Source: CAZMXS01 sp964570325
GTDB taxonomy: Bacteria; Verrucomicrobiota; Kiritimatiellia; CAIQIC01; CAZMXS01
Direction of reading: 5' to 3'
DNA: 42,880 bases
Assembly (NCBI GenBank): GCA_964570325.1
Contig: CAZMXS010000040.1
Coordinates: 1-42,880 of the forward strand
The first letter of the stretch is position 1; the number at the start of each line of letters is the position of its first letter. Both the position numbers and the translations under genes were made by a program. The notes beneath the pieces are model-generated. The model saw only the letters and a list, made by a program, of their open reading frames with translations, had not been told where the DNA came from and ran no database searches. Of this stretch, positions 26,539 through 35,217 are shown piece by piece.

Positions 26539-29500
26539 ATGCTTGAACCGGTATCCAACAAGGTGAATTTTCCGGAGCTGGAGCAGGACATCCTCAAGTT
26601 CTGGGAAACCCATAAGATTTTTCAGAAATCGCTGGACCAGCGCCGGTCGGCCAAACCATTCGTTTTCTATGATGGCCCGCCGTTTGCCACCGGCCTGCCG
26701 CACTACGGCCACCTGCTGGCCGGCACGATCAAGGATATCGTGCCGCGCTACCAGACCATGCGCGGCCATTACGTCGAGCGGCGCTTTGGCTGGGACTGCC
26801 ACGGCCTGCCGATCGAGGCGCTTGCGCAGGAGGCGCTTGGACTCGCCGGCGCCGGCGCGATCGTGGAAAAAGGGATTGACGTTTTCAACGAACAGTGCCG
26901 CTCGATGGTTTTCACCTATGTGCAGGAGTGGCGCAAGACCGTTACCCGCATGGGCCGCTGGGTGGATTTTGACAATGATTACAAAACGATGGATGTCTCG
27001 TTCATGGAGACCATCTGGTGGGTATTCAAGCAACTCTGGGATCAGGGTCGCATTTATAAATCATACCGAATCATGCCTTACAGTTGGAAACTTACAACGC
27101 CGCTTTCCAACTTCGAGGCCGGCCGCAACTACCAGGAGGTGCAGGATCCGGCGATCACCGTGCGCATTCGCATGAAAGCGGCCGGCGCGCCGGCCGGGGC
27201 GGGGGAATGCCAGGCCCTGATCTGGACCACCACGCCCTGGACCTTGCCGGGCAATCTCGCGTTGTGCGTCGGCCCGGATATTGATTATGTGATCGTCCGC
27301 GATAAAAGCGACGGCGCACGTTATCTGCTCGCCGAGGCGCGACTCTCCGCTTATTACAAGAAACCGGAGCAATACGAGCGCGCGGCATGTTTCAAGGGAC
27401 GGGACCTGGTCGGCTGGCAATACGAGCCCATGTTCCCGTATTTCGCCGGTCATCCTGGCGCGTTCCGGATTCTGGCTGATGGTTTTGTTTCGACTGAGGA
27501 CGGCACGGGCATTGTCCATATTGCTCCGGCATTTGGCGAGGACGACTTCCGCGTCTGCAAAACGGCCGGCATCACGCTGGTGGATTACCTCGACGAAAAC
27601 TGTAATTTCACGGCGGCCCTGCCGGAGTATCAGGGACAGTTTTGCAAGGACGCGGATAAGGCGATCATCCGGCGGCTCAAGGATGAAAAGAAACTCGTGC
27701 ACCAGACCACCGTGGCGCACAGCTATCCGTTTTGCGACCGCACGGACACGCCCCTGATTTACCGCGCCATTGACGCCTGGTATGTCCGCGTCGAGGATCT
27801 GCGCGAGGACCTGGCGAAGAACAACGCCACGGTCCACTGGGTGCCGGATTATGTCGGCGGCAAGCGCTTTGGCAACTGGCTGGGCGAGGCCAAAGATTGG
27901 AATATCAGCCGCAATCGGTTCTGGGGCTCCTGTATCCCGGTCTGGGTGGCCGAGGACGGCTCGGACATGATCTGCGTCGGTTCCATCAAGGAGCTGGAGG
28001 AGCTTTCCGGCGTCCGGGTCGCGGATCTGCACAAGCATGTGGTGGATCAGGTAACCTTTCGGAAGAACGGCAAACTTTACCGACGCACGCCGGAAGTGTT
28101 GGACTGCTGGTTCGAGTCCGGCTCGATGCCATACGCGCAGCACCATTATCCATTCGAGCGCCGCGACGAGATGGAGGCGTTTTTCCCGGCCGATTTTATC
28201 GCCGAAGGTCTCGATCAGACCCGCGGCTGGTTCTACACCCTGCTGGTGCTCTCGACCGCCTTGTTCGGCAAGAGTTGCTTCCGCAATGTCGTGGTCAACG
28301 GGCTGGTGCTGGCCGAGGACGGCCGCAAGATGAGCAAGCGCCTGAAGAACTATCCCGACCCCAACTACATCCTCGGCGCTTACGGCGCCGACGCGCTCCG
28401 GCTCTACATGATCCACTCGCCGGTCGTGCGCGCCGAAGATCTGTGTTTCTCCGAGGAGGGGGTGAAGCATGCGCTGCGCCATCTGCTGATTCCGTGGTGG
28501 AACGCGTACAGTTTCTTTGTGACCTACGCGCGGATAGATCAATGGAAACCTGAAGATGGAAATCTAAAGCCGAAAGAGTCGGGGAATCGGCTCGATCGCT
28601 GGATTTTAAGCACCTTGGACCGGCTGACGCAGGAGGTCGTCGCGGCCATGGATCAGTATGACCTGCAGCAGGCGGTCCGGCCGTTCGTGCAGTTTCTTGA
28701 CGAGTTGACCAACTGGTACATCCGGCGCAGCCGCCGGCGTTTCTGGAAAAGCTCGGACGACGCGGACAAGGCGCTGGCCTATGCCACGCTGTACGAGGTG
28801 CTCTTGCGGTTGAGCAAGATCGCCGCGCCATTTGTGCCGTTCATTAGCGAAGCGATCTATCGGAACCTGCGCACGCCGGAGATGCCGGAATCGGTGCACT
28901 TGTGCGATTTCCCGGTCAGCGATGGCCGGGGCCGCGACTTGGATCTGGAGGCGCAAATGGCGTTGGTAATGGCCGTGGTGGGCATGGGCCGGCAATTACG
29001 CGCCGACTTTGACTTGAAAGTCCGCCAGCCGTTGCGCGGGATGCACGTGATCTGCCGCGATCCGGCGCGGCTTGACCGCGTTCGCGCGCTGCAGGAACTG
29101 GTCGCTGATGAACTCAATGTCCACGAACTCTGGTTCGGGCGCAACGAAACCGAACTGGCCACGCTCAGCGCCAAGGCCAATTTTGGTCGGTTGGGTCCGC
29201 GGCTGGGCGCCATGATGAAGAAGGCGGCCGGCGTGATCCAGAAAATGGAAGCCAACCAGATGAGCCAGTTGCTGGACGGGCGAACAACGACGATCCAGGT
29301 GGACGGCCAGACGGTTGAACTCCAACCCGAGGATGTCATTATCGAGCGCAAGCCGAAAGAGGGTTTGGCCGTGGCTTCGGAAGGGGACTTGGTCGTGGCG
29401 CTGGATATGCACGTGACCCCGGACCTCGTGCGCGAGGGGCTGGCCCGGGAGTTTGTGAACAAGGTCCAGAACATGCGCAAGACGGCCGAACTGGAGGTGA

Positions 29501-29685
29501 CCCAGCGCATCCGCCTGCGGGTGGATGGCGATGCCGATGTGCGCGCGGCGCTAATGGAGCACCGCGCTTATATCGAGGCGGAAACGCTCTGTCTTGAACT
29601 CGTTCTGAACGAGCAATTGCCGGCCGATGGCGCGGAATGGGATTTGAACGGGCATCCGTGCCGTATCGCCCTCGCTCGTGTTTAA
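26539..29685 (+). CDS. ileS: isoleucyl-tRNA synthetase (type 2)
   Basis: The 1,048-residue class I synthetase charges tRNA-Ile. The HIGH-type motif is HYGH (55-58, in GLPHYGHLLAG), and the KMSKS loop is KMSKR (597-601). A CP1 editing domain lies about 195-400, and the anticodon-binding domain about 690-860 is followed by a long C-terminal extension. The sequence style around the first motif (FYDGPPFATGLPHYGH) matches the type 2, eukaryote-like IleRS lineage also found in Chlamydiae and other bacteria and often insensitive to mupirocin. ATG 26539 has GGAG about seven bases upstream; an in-frame ATG at 26476 has none. The 228-base region before it also carries the divergent rubredoxin promoter. 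Confidence 0.97.
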   Translation: MLEPVSNKVNFPELEQDILKFWETHKIFQKSLDQRRSAKPFVFYDGPPFATGLPHYGHLLAGTIKDIVPRYQTMRGHYVERRFGWDCHGLPIEALAQEALGLAGAGAIVEKGIDVFNEQCRSMVFTYVQEWRKTVTRMGRWVDFDNDYKTMDVSFMETIWWVFKQLWDQGRIYKSYRIMPYSWKLTTPLSNFEAGRNYQEVQDPAITVRIRMKAAGAPAGAGECQALIWTTTPWTLPGNLALCVGPDIDYVIVRDKSDGARYLLAEARLSAYYKKPEQYERAACFKGRDLVGWQYEPMFPYFAGHPGAFRILADGFVSTEDGTGIVHIAPAFGEDDFRVCKTAGITLVDYLDENCNFTAALPEYQGQFCKDADKAIIRRLKDEKKLVHQTTVAHSYPFCDRTDTPLIYRAIDAWYVRVEDLREDLAKNNATVHWVPDYVGGKRFGNWLGEAKDWNISRNRFWGSCIPVWVAEDGSDMICVGSIKELEELSGVRVADLHKHVVDQVTFRKNGKLYRRTPEVLDCWFESGSMPYAQHHYPFERRDEMEAFFPADFIAEGLDQTRGWFYTLLVLSTALFGKSCFRNVVVNGLVLAEDGRKMSKRLKNYPDPNYILGAYGADALRLYMIHSPVVRAEDLCFSEEGVKHALRHLLIPWWNAYSFFVTYARIDQWKPEDGNLKPKESGNRLDRWILSTLDRLTQEVVAAMDQYDLQQAVRPFVQFLDELTNWYIRRSRRRFWKSSDDADKALAYATLYEVLLRLSKIAAPFVPFISEAIYRNLRTPEMPESVHLCDFPVSDGRGRDLDLEAQMALVMAVVGMGRQLRADFDLKVRQPLRGMHVICRDPARLDRVRALQELVADELNVHELWFGRNETELATLSAKANFGRLGPRLGAMMKKAAGVIQKMEANQMSQLLDGRTTTIQVDGQTVELQPEDVIIERKPKEGLAVASEGDLVVALDMHVTPDLVREGLAREFVNKVQNMRKTAELEVTQRIRLRVDGDADVRAALMEHRAYIEAETLCLELVLNEQLPADGAEWDLNGHPCRIALARV

Positions 29686-30005
29686 CCGGATGGTTGCGGC
29701 CCACGCCACCCGCGGCACACTTGGCGCTTGCGTTCTGCCGTGCCGGCGTACCGCCGGGCAAGCACGAGCGGCCGCACCCACGAGCGTGAGCGAGTGGCTA
29801 TCTTCTCTCCCACCGCTTTCCAATCAAGCCGACTGGTCAAAAAAGTTGGGCCCGCCCCTGTATGTTTTTTCACAGTCCGTGTATTTGTTGTCCGGTGTGG
29901 TTGACAACCATAGGGTGTTGTGATAACAACCGCCGTTCTTTTTCCAGAGTGGGCCGCTGTGTGGGGGCCACATGAAGCGAATCGGCCTTAATTACAAGGT
30001 GTGAA
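29686..30005. other. 320-base intergenic region between ileS and dksA-like gene
   Basis: No gene is supported. The first half is GC-rich with no clear terminator. The AT-richer second half holds overlapping short inverted repeats: GTTGTC (29887-29892) with GACAAC (29903-29908), GGTTG (29899-29903) with CAACC (29905-29909), and GTTGT (29917-29921) with ACAAC (29926-29930). These alternatives cannot all form at once. A leader role for the dksA-like gene is possible but unproven. Confidence 0.4.
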
Positions 30006-30611
30006 ATGGCGCAGAAAAAGAAAACGGGATCAGATAAGAAGCATAAAGCTCCGGCCAAGAAGGCAGTGAAGCCCGTCAAGCCGGTCAAGGCCGCCGCACC
30101 AACCCGTGCGGTTAGCAAGGAAAGGAAAGCAGCGCCGCTCGCGGCGCCTGAGCAAAGCGCCAGACCCGTCAAGCCCATCAAGCCCTTGGCGGCGCCCCAA
30201 CTCAAGGCGTACCGGGAAATGTTGCAGCGTCTGCGCGACCGAATTGTGGATGAAATCTCGTTTCTGGCTGGCGACAACCTGAACCGCTCGGCGCGCGAAT
30301 CCTCGGGCGATCTCTCAAACTACAGCTACCACATGGCGGATCAGGGCACGGACAATTTCGACCGCGAATTTGCCGTCAACCTGCTCAGTAGTGAGCAGGA
30401 AGTGCTATACGAAATTGACGAGGCGATGCGCCGAATCGAAGAAAAGACTTACGGCGCTTGTGAGCTGTGCGGCTGCGCGATCGAGAAAGCCCGCTTGGAG
30501 GCGATGCCCTTTGCCAAGCTCTGCTTCAAGTGTAAGGCGGAGTCCGAGAAGGGTAAGACGCGCTACCGCCCATTCGGCGCCACGATCCCGCAAAACACCG
30601 AGGCCCAATGA
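30006..30611 (+). CDS. DksA/TraR-family zinc-finger protein with basic N-terminal tail
   Basis: This 201-residue protein belongs to the DksA/TraR family, whose members bind the RNA polymerase secondary channel and alter promoter response. The C-terminal zinc finger has Cys152, Cys155, Cys173 and Cys176 (CELCG ... LCFKC). A helical region (about 65-148) with MADQGTDNFDREFA matches the coiled-coil tip of family members. The first 64 residues are a low-complexity tail rich in lysine, alanine and proline, with KPVKPVK and RPVKPIKP repeats, which E. coli DksA lacks. AAGGTG lies just before the ATG. lspA follows after 42 bases, an order I recall from chlamydiae too. Confidence 0.9.
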   Translation: MAQKKKTGSDKKHKAPAKKAVKPVKPVKAAAPTRAVSKERKAAPLAAPEQSARPVKPIKPLAAPQLKAYREMLQRLRDRIVDEISFLAGDNLNRSARESSGDLSNYSYHMADQGTDNFDREFAVNLLSSEQEVLYEIDEAMRRIEEKTYGACELCGCAIEKARLEAMPFAKLCFKCKAESEKGKTRYRPFGATIPQNTEAQ

Positions 30612-30653
30612 GACGGCAGGCAGGGGTTCCGGGCATGACGCGGGTCTGATCCG

Positions 30654-31178
30654 ATGGCGGCGCTCCTGCTCAGCCTGGTGATCGTCATCCTCGACCAACT
30701 GACTAAGCAGCTCGTTCGGCTCGAGTTTGCCGTCGGCGAGTCCGTTCCGGTTTGGGCCGGCTGGTTTGATCTCACCTATGTCCGCAATACCGGCGCCGCC
30801 TGGGGTATGCTGGGCGGTCAAAACGCCCTGCTGGCTGTGCTTTCGGTGGTCATGCTGGTCGTCATGGTTTGTTTCCGCCGAGCGTTCCTGAGCGACACCT
30901 GGGAGCATCGCCTGGCCCTTGGCTTGATGTTGGGAGGGATTGTCGGCAACCTGATGGATCGTTTGCGCTTGGGCTGGGTGACCGACTTTCTCGATTTTCA
31001 CTGGCGCGGCTATCATTGGCCGGCCTTTAATGTTGCCGACGCCGCCATTTGTGTCGGTGTCGGCATCTATGTCCTGTCTTCGTTGTGGGTGGCCGGGCAT
31101 CCGTTGAAGGAGGCGCAACCGCCGCAGCCGGCATCCGCGCCCGCGGCCGGAACGAATAGCGGTGATCCATCCGGATGA
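30654..31178 (+). CDS. lspA: lipoprotein signal peptidase II
   Basis: The 174-residue inner-membrane aspartic peptidase removes signal peptides from diacylglyceryl-modified prolipoproteins. Four membrane segments are visible. Conserved motifs are DQLTK (14-18), RNTGAAWG (44-51) with Asn45, GNLMDRLRLGWVTDF (98-112) with catalytic Asp102, and FNVADAAI (125-132) with catalytic Asp129. The ATG at 30654 is the only start in frame after an upstream stop at 30636. Its binding site is weak. A proline/alanine-rich tail (about 155-174) is dispensable-looking. Its stop overlaps the miaA start by four bases. It would process the lipoproteins encoded elsewhere in this window. Confidence 0.96.
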   Translation: MAALLLSLVIVILDQLTKQLVRLEFAVGESVPVWAGWFDLTYVRNTGAAWGMLGGQNALLAVLSVVMLVVMVCFRRAFLSDTWEHRLALGLMLGGIVGNLMDRLRLGWVTDFLDFHWRGYHWPAFNVADAAICVGVGIYVLSSLWVAGHPLKEAQPPQPASAPAAGTNSGDPSG

Positions 31179-32122
31179 TGCAACCGGCGGCGCACACCAC
31201 CCGATCCGCTTTTTTCATTGTCGGTCCGACTGCCGTCGGCAAATCGGCTGTGGCGCAATGGCTGGCGGAAAAGCGCCGCGCCGCTATCCTCTCCGCGGAT
31301 GCGATGCTGGTTTATCGCGGCCTGGATATTGGCACGGCCAAGCCCGCGCCAGCCGATCGCGGCGGCGTGCCCTACTGGGGTCTGGACTTGGCCGACCCGG
31401 ACCAGTGCTTCAGCGTCGGCAATTACATCCGGCAGGTCGTATTGGCGCTGCCGGCCATCGGTGGGCGCGAATTGATTGTGGCCGGCGGCACCGGTCTCTA
31501 TATCAAGTGCCTGACACAGGGCTTGGATGACCTCCCGCCCGCCGATCCGGCCGTGCGCGACCGCGCGGCGGCGTTGCTGGTCGCGGGCGGTGTCGCCGCG
31601 CTGCGCGACGAGCTTAAGCGTGTGAACCCGGCCGCGCTGGCCGCGTTAGCTGACCCGGATAATCCCCGCCGGCTGGTGCGTGCCTTGGAGCGCGCGGCGG
31701 CGCCTGAGCTGCCGCCGCGCAAGTGGCGGGACGCGCCCCCGGCGCCGGTCGTGGGCTTGCGGATGGCGCCGGAAGCGTTGCGGCGCCGGATCGAGCGCCG
31801 CGCGGAGCGCATGTTCGCGGAAGGTCTCCCGGAAGAGGCGGCGGCTCTGCGCGCGAAGTACCCGGCGCTTTCGCCGACTGCGCGCCAGGCCATCGGCTAT
31901 GCGGAGGCGTTCGATCTACTGGATGGGCGCCTCACGCGGGACGCGGCCATTCGCCGCACCATCCAGCGCACCGCGCAGCTTGCCAAGCGTCAGATGACGT
32001 GGTTTCGACATCAGCTTCAAGTGCTCTGGGTGGACGTGCGCGAGGACGATCCGTTGGCCCGCACGGCTGAAGCGGTCGAAAAACTCTGGTATGAACATGG
32101 CCCCACTCCTATCAACATCTGA
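31175..32122 (+). CDS. miaA: tRNA dimethylallyltransferase
   Basis: The 315-residue enzyme adds a dimethylallyl group to A37 of tRNAs reading U-initial codons, which include the serine UCN codons read by the tRNA-Ser of this window. The P-loop GPTAVGKS is at 17-24. SADAMLVYRGLDIGTAKP, the VAGGTGLYIK motif and the C-terminal TIQRTAQLAKRQMTWFR are family signatures. The usual DS-x-Q-x-Y motif reads DAMLVY here, a modest change. The start overlaps lspA by four bases (ATGA), and the end overlaps hflX by 32 bases, so translational coupling along lspA-miaA-hflX is likely. Confidence 0.95.
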   Translation: MMQPAAHTTRSAFFIVGPTAVGKSAVAQWLAEKRRAAILSADAMLVYRGLDIGTAKPAPADRGGVPYWGLDLADPDQCFSVGNYIRQVVLALPAIGGRELIVAGGTGLYIKCLTQGLDDLPPADPAVRDRAAALLVAGGVAALRDELKRVNPAALAALADPDNPRRLVRALERAAAPELPPRKWRDAPPAPVVGLRMAPEALRRRIERRAERMFAEGLPEEAAALRAKYPALSPTARQAIGYAEAFDLLDGRLTRDAAIRRTIQRTAQLAKRQMTWFRHQLQVLWVDVREDDPLARTAEAVEKLWYEHGPTPINI

Positions 32123-33389
32123 CGCCGGCGTGGAGCGCGTGCTGCTCGTGGGTGTTGTTCAACAACGGCGCAACGCCGGCGAGGTCCAGGATTCGCTCGA
32201 CGAATTAGCGCTGCTGGCCGATACCGCCGGCGCGGAAGTCGTCGAACGTATCATTTGCCGGCAGCCGGCCCCGCAGGCCGCGACTTATATCGGCAAGGGC
32301 AAGGCGGCCGCGCTGGCCGAACAATGCCGGGCCGCCGGGATCACGACCGTCGTTTTTGACGATGACCTCTCCCCGGCGCAGGACCGGAATCTGGAGGAGA
32401 TCATGCAGGTCAAGATCATTGACCGCACCCAGATGATCCTCGATATATTCGCCCGGCACGCGCGCACCCGAGAGGGCGCCCTCCAGATCGAGCTGGCCCA
32501 GCTTCAATACCTGCTGCCGCGCCTTAAGCGGCGCTGGACGCACCTTGAACGCCAGCAGGGCGGCATCGGTATGGTCGGCCCCGGCGAGAAACAGCTTGAG
32601 CTGGACCGTCGCCGCATCGAAATCCAGATCAGCCGCATCGAGCGCGAACTGGAACAGGTCCGCGCGCGCCGGGCGGAACAGCGCCGCGGACGCCGGCGCC
32701 ACGGTTGGGCGCTGCTGACGCTTGTCGGTTACACCAACGCCGGCAAGTCCACGCTGCTCAACATCCTGACCGGCGCGGATGTGACGGCCTGCGATCAGTT
32801 GTTCGCCACGCTGGATCCGACCACCCGCCAGCTTGAGCTGCCGAACCACCAGCCGGCGTTGATCACCGACACGGTTGGTTTCATTCGAAAACTGCCGCAC
32901 CACCTGGTCGAGTCGTTCAAGGCCACGCTCGAGGAAGTGGTCGAAGCCGACCTGCTGCTGCACGTGGTGGACGTGGCGCATCCGCAGGTGGACGAGCAAA
33001 TCCGCGCGGTTGAACAAGTGCTGAAAGAGTTGGGTTGCGAGGCCAAACCCATCCTGGCTGTGCTCAATAAGATTGACCTGCCGGCGGCGGACGGGCAATG
33101 CGAACGGATTGCCCGGCAATTACCGCGGTCCGTTGCTGTTTCAGCCTTGACCGGCGCGGGCCTGGATCGGTTGCGCGCGGAATTGTCCGATTGTCTGAAG
33201 AACCGCAACCTGGAAGTGCGCTTGCGGATTCCCGCTGCGGACGGGCAAATGCTGGCGGCGTTGAAGAAATGCGCCAATGTTCTGACGGAGACCCTGGACG
33301 GCGACGTGGTCTGCGTCACGGCGCGCGTTCCGGCGTCGCTGCTCGGAAAGTGCGCGCCTTACCGCGTGGATGAGGATTCCCACGAATGA
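32091..33389 (+). CDS. hflX: ribosome-associated GTPase HflX
   Basis: The 432-residue GTPase binds the 50S subunit and can split stalled ribosomes. The N-terminal nucleotide-binding region (about 14-115; YIGKGKAAAL at 66-75) is followed by the coiled-coil linker (160-205; GPGEKQLELDRRRI). The G domain has P-loop GYTNAGKST (213-221), DTVGF (260-264) and NKID (326-329). A C-terminal domain follows (about 365-432). The start lies 32 bases inside miaA; a second ATG two codons later is possible. The miaA-hflX pairing is common in bacteria, though here no hfq lies between them. Confidence 0.96.
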   Translation: MNMAPLLSTSDAGVERVLLVGVVQQRRNAGEVQDSLDELALLADTAGAEVVERIICRQPAPQAATYIGKGKAAALAEQCRAAGITTVVFDDDLSPAQDRNLEEIMQVKIIDRTQMILDIFARHARTREGALQIELAQLQYLLPRLKRRWTHLERQQGGIGMVGPGEKQLELDRRRIEIQISRIERELEQVRARRAEQRRGRRRHGWALLTLVGYTNAGKSTLLNILTGADVTACDQLFATLDPTTRQLELPNHQPALITDTVGFIRKLPHHLVESFKATLEEVVEADLLLHVVDVAHPQVDEQIRAVEQVLKELGCEAKPILAVLNKIDLPAADGQCERIARQLPRSVAVSALTGAGLDRLRAELSDCLKNRNLEVRLRIPAADGQMLAALKKCANVLTETLDGDVVCVTARVPASLLGKCAPYRVDEDSHE

Positions 33390-33512
33390 AGCCGGCATCC
33401 CCTGGGGTTTCGCGGAAGTCCGCGATCCGGCCCGCGCGAAAACGCGAAAAGATCAAATCGCATGGCGCCGGCGGTCCAAGCCGCGGCTGAACACACGAGA
33501 TAGGTTGACGCG

Positions 33513-34256
33513 ATGAACACCGCAACTCCAGACTCAGCCTATCCGGTCGCCCGCGTCCGCGATCTTCCGGCGCGCGAGCGCCCGCGCGAACTTTTCGACC
33601 GGCTGGGCGCGGCCCATGTGCCGGACAGCGTGCTGTTGGCCCTGGTTCTCCGCAGCGGCGTGTCGGGAGTGAGCGTGGTGGATTTAGCGGACCAGCTTCT
33701 ACGGCGTTACGGTTCGCTGACCGGCCTGGCCCGTGCCAATGTGGATGAACTGGCCGCGCTCCGCGGCATGGGGCGGGTGAAGGCCCAGATCGTGCGCGCC
33801 GCGCTGGAGCTGGCCCGGCGGCTGGCGGAGGAATCCGCCCCCGCGCGCACCCCGATTCGCGCGCCGGCCGACGCCGCCCGTGTGCTGCGCGAGCGCGCTC
33901 GCGGCCTGCAACAGGAGCATTTCTGGGCCTTGCTGCTGGATGCCAGGAACCGGCTGCAGGCGGCACCCGTGGAAATATCGCGCGGCTTGCTTGACGCCAG
34001 CCTCGTTCATCCGCGGGAGGTTTTCCGCGAGGCTGTGCGCGCCGCCTGCGCGGCGGTGGTCCTGGCGCACAACCATCCCTCGGGCGATCCGACCCCCTCG
34101 GCGGAGGATGTCCGCATTACGCGCCAGTTGGTGGAGGCCGGCCGCGTGCTCGATATCCGCGTGCTCGATCATGTAATCCTGGGCCTGCCGGCCGCCGGCG
34201 CCGGCCGCGATTTCTGCAGCCTGCAGGAAGCCGGCCTTGTGAATTTCAATCTTTGA
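33513..34256 (+). CDS. radC: RadC/JAB-family (UPF0758) protein
   Basis: The 247-residue protein has an N-terminal helix-hairpin-helix-like region (about 35-100; LRSGVSGVSV, LAALRGMGRVKAQIV) and a C-terminal JAMM/MPN metal-binding domain. The metal motif is intact: His186 and His188 in HNHPSGDPTPS and Asp199. Despite its historical name, a direct role in DNA repair is not established for this family, and its substrate is unknown. AGGTTGA lies upstream of ATG 33513. The preceding 123 bases hold no recognisable feature. lpxA starts 30 bases downstream on the same strand. Confidence 0.94.
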   Translation: MNTATPDSAYPVARVRDLPARERPRELFDRLGAAHVPDSVLLALVLRSGVSGVSVVDLADQLLRRYGSLTGLARANVDELAALRGMGRVKAQIVRAALELARRLAEESAPARTPIRAPADAARVLRERARGLQQEHFWALLLDARNRLQAAPVEISRGLLDASLVHPREVFREAVRAACAAVVLAHNHPSGDPTPSAEDVRITRQLVEAGRVLDIRVLDHVILGLPAAGAGRDFCSLQEAGLVNFNL

Positions 34257-34286
34257 TCCGCGCCGATTCTTTTTTATGATCGTTCC

Positions 34287-35096
34287 ATGAATATCCATCC
34301 GACCGCTATTGTAGATCCCTCCGCCCAGCTCGGACAGCACGTGGAGATTGGGCCGTATGCCGTCATTGAATCCGATGTCACGCTCGGGGACAACTGCCGG
34401 ATCAGCGCGCACGTCGTCATCCGCCGCTATGTGACCATGGGGCCGAACTGCCGCGTGCATCCGGGCGCCGTGATCGGCGACACCCCGCAGGATCTGGCGT
34501 TCAAGGAGACGGATCCCTCCTATGTCCGCATCGGCGCCGGCTGCGTATTTCGGGAGTTCGTCACGATCCATCGCGGAACCAAGCCGGAAACCGCGACTGA
34601 AATCGGCAACGGCTGCTATTTCATGGCCTGCAGCCATGCGGCGCATAACGTCCGGGTGGGCGATAACGTGATTCTGGCCAACGGCGCCCTGTTGGGCGGA
34701 TACGCCGAAATCGGCGAGCGCGCCTTTCTCAGCGGCAACGTCGCGGTCCACCAGTTTTGCCGCGTCGGCCGACTGGCGATGATGGGCGGCAACTCGGCGA
34801 CAAGTAAAGACGTGCCGCCGTTCTGCCTGGTGCCGGGATTGACCGACAATGGGGTGGGGGCGCTCAATATTGTCGGCCTGCGCCGGGCCGGGATCGGCCC
34901 CGAGGAACGGCGCGCGATCAAGCGGGCGTTCCGCCTGGTTTATCGGTCCGGCCTGACTTTCTCCGACGCGGTCACGGCCATTCGCCGGGAATTCCCGGCC
35001 GGCCCCGCGCGGGAGATGGCCGACTTTATCGAAACCTCCAAGCGCGGCATTTGCCCGTTGAAGTTCGGCCCGGACGACCCGGGCGACGAAGAGTAG
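34287..35096 (+). CDS. lpxA: UDP-N-acetylglucosamine acyltransferase (lipid A biosynthesis)
   Basis: The 269-residue cytosolic enzyme adds the 3-O hydroxyacyl chain to UDP-GlcNAc, the first step of lipid A synthesis, so the host makes lipopolysaccharide. The N-terminal left-handed beta helix shows hexapeptide repeats (IGPYAVI, LGDNCRI, MGPNCRV, IGAGCVF). The signature GDTPQDLAFKE is at 64-74, and the active-site region CSHAAHNVRVGDN contains His117 and His120, the latter matching catalytic His125 of E. coli. The C-terminal helical domain spans about 195-260. It is not beside lpxD, fabZ or lpxB here, unlike the common gamma-proteobacterial arrangement. Confidence 0.96.
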   Translation: MNIHPTAIVDPSAQLGQHVEIGPYAVIESDVTLGDNCRISAHVVIRRYVTMGPNCRVHPGAVIGDTPQDLAFKETDPSYVRIGAGCVFREFVTIHRGTKPETATEIGNGCYFMACSHAAHNVRVGDNVILANGALLGGYAEIGERAFLSGNVAVHQFCRVGRLAMMGGNSATSKDVPPFCLVPGLTDNGVGALNIVGLRRAGIGPEERRAIKRAFRLVYRSGLTFSDAVTAIRREFPAGPAREMADFIETSKRGICPLKFGPDDPGDEE

Positions 35097-35157
35097 GCGC
35101 ACCCGTTGCCTTCCTGCTTCCGCTCGTATTCTATTCGTTTCCCCAAATAATGCTCCG

Positions 35158-35199
35158 AAGCGAATGCCGTTCGTGGGATTGCGGAACGCGCCTTCGCTT
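35158..35199. repeat. interrupted hairpin between converging lpxA and glycosidase genes
   Basis: AAGCGAA (35158-35164) pairs with TTCGCTT (35193-35199), and inside it CGTTC (35168-35172) pairs with GAACG (35184-35188). The hairpin lies between two converging genes and could end transcription. It lacks a T-run on either strand, so it is only a candidate. Confidence 0.35.
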
Positions 35200-35217
35200 A
35201 ACACCCGGACTGGCGGG

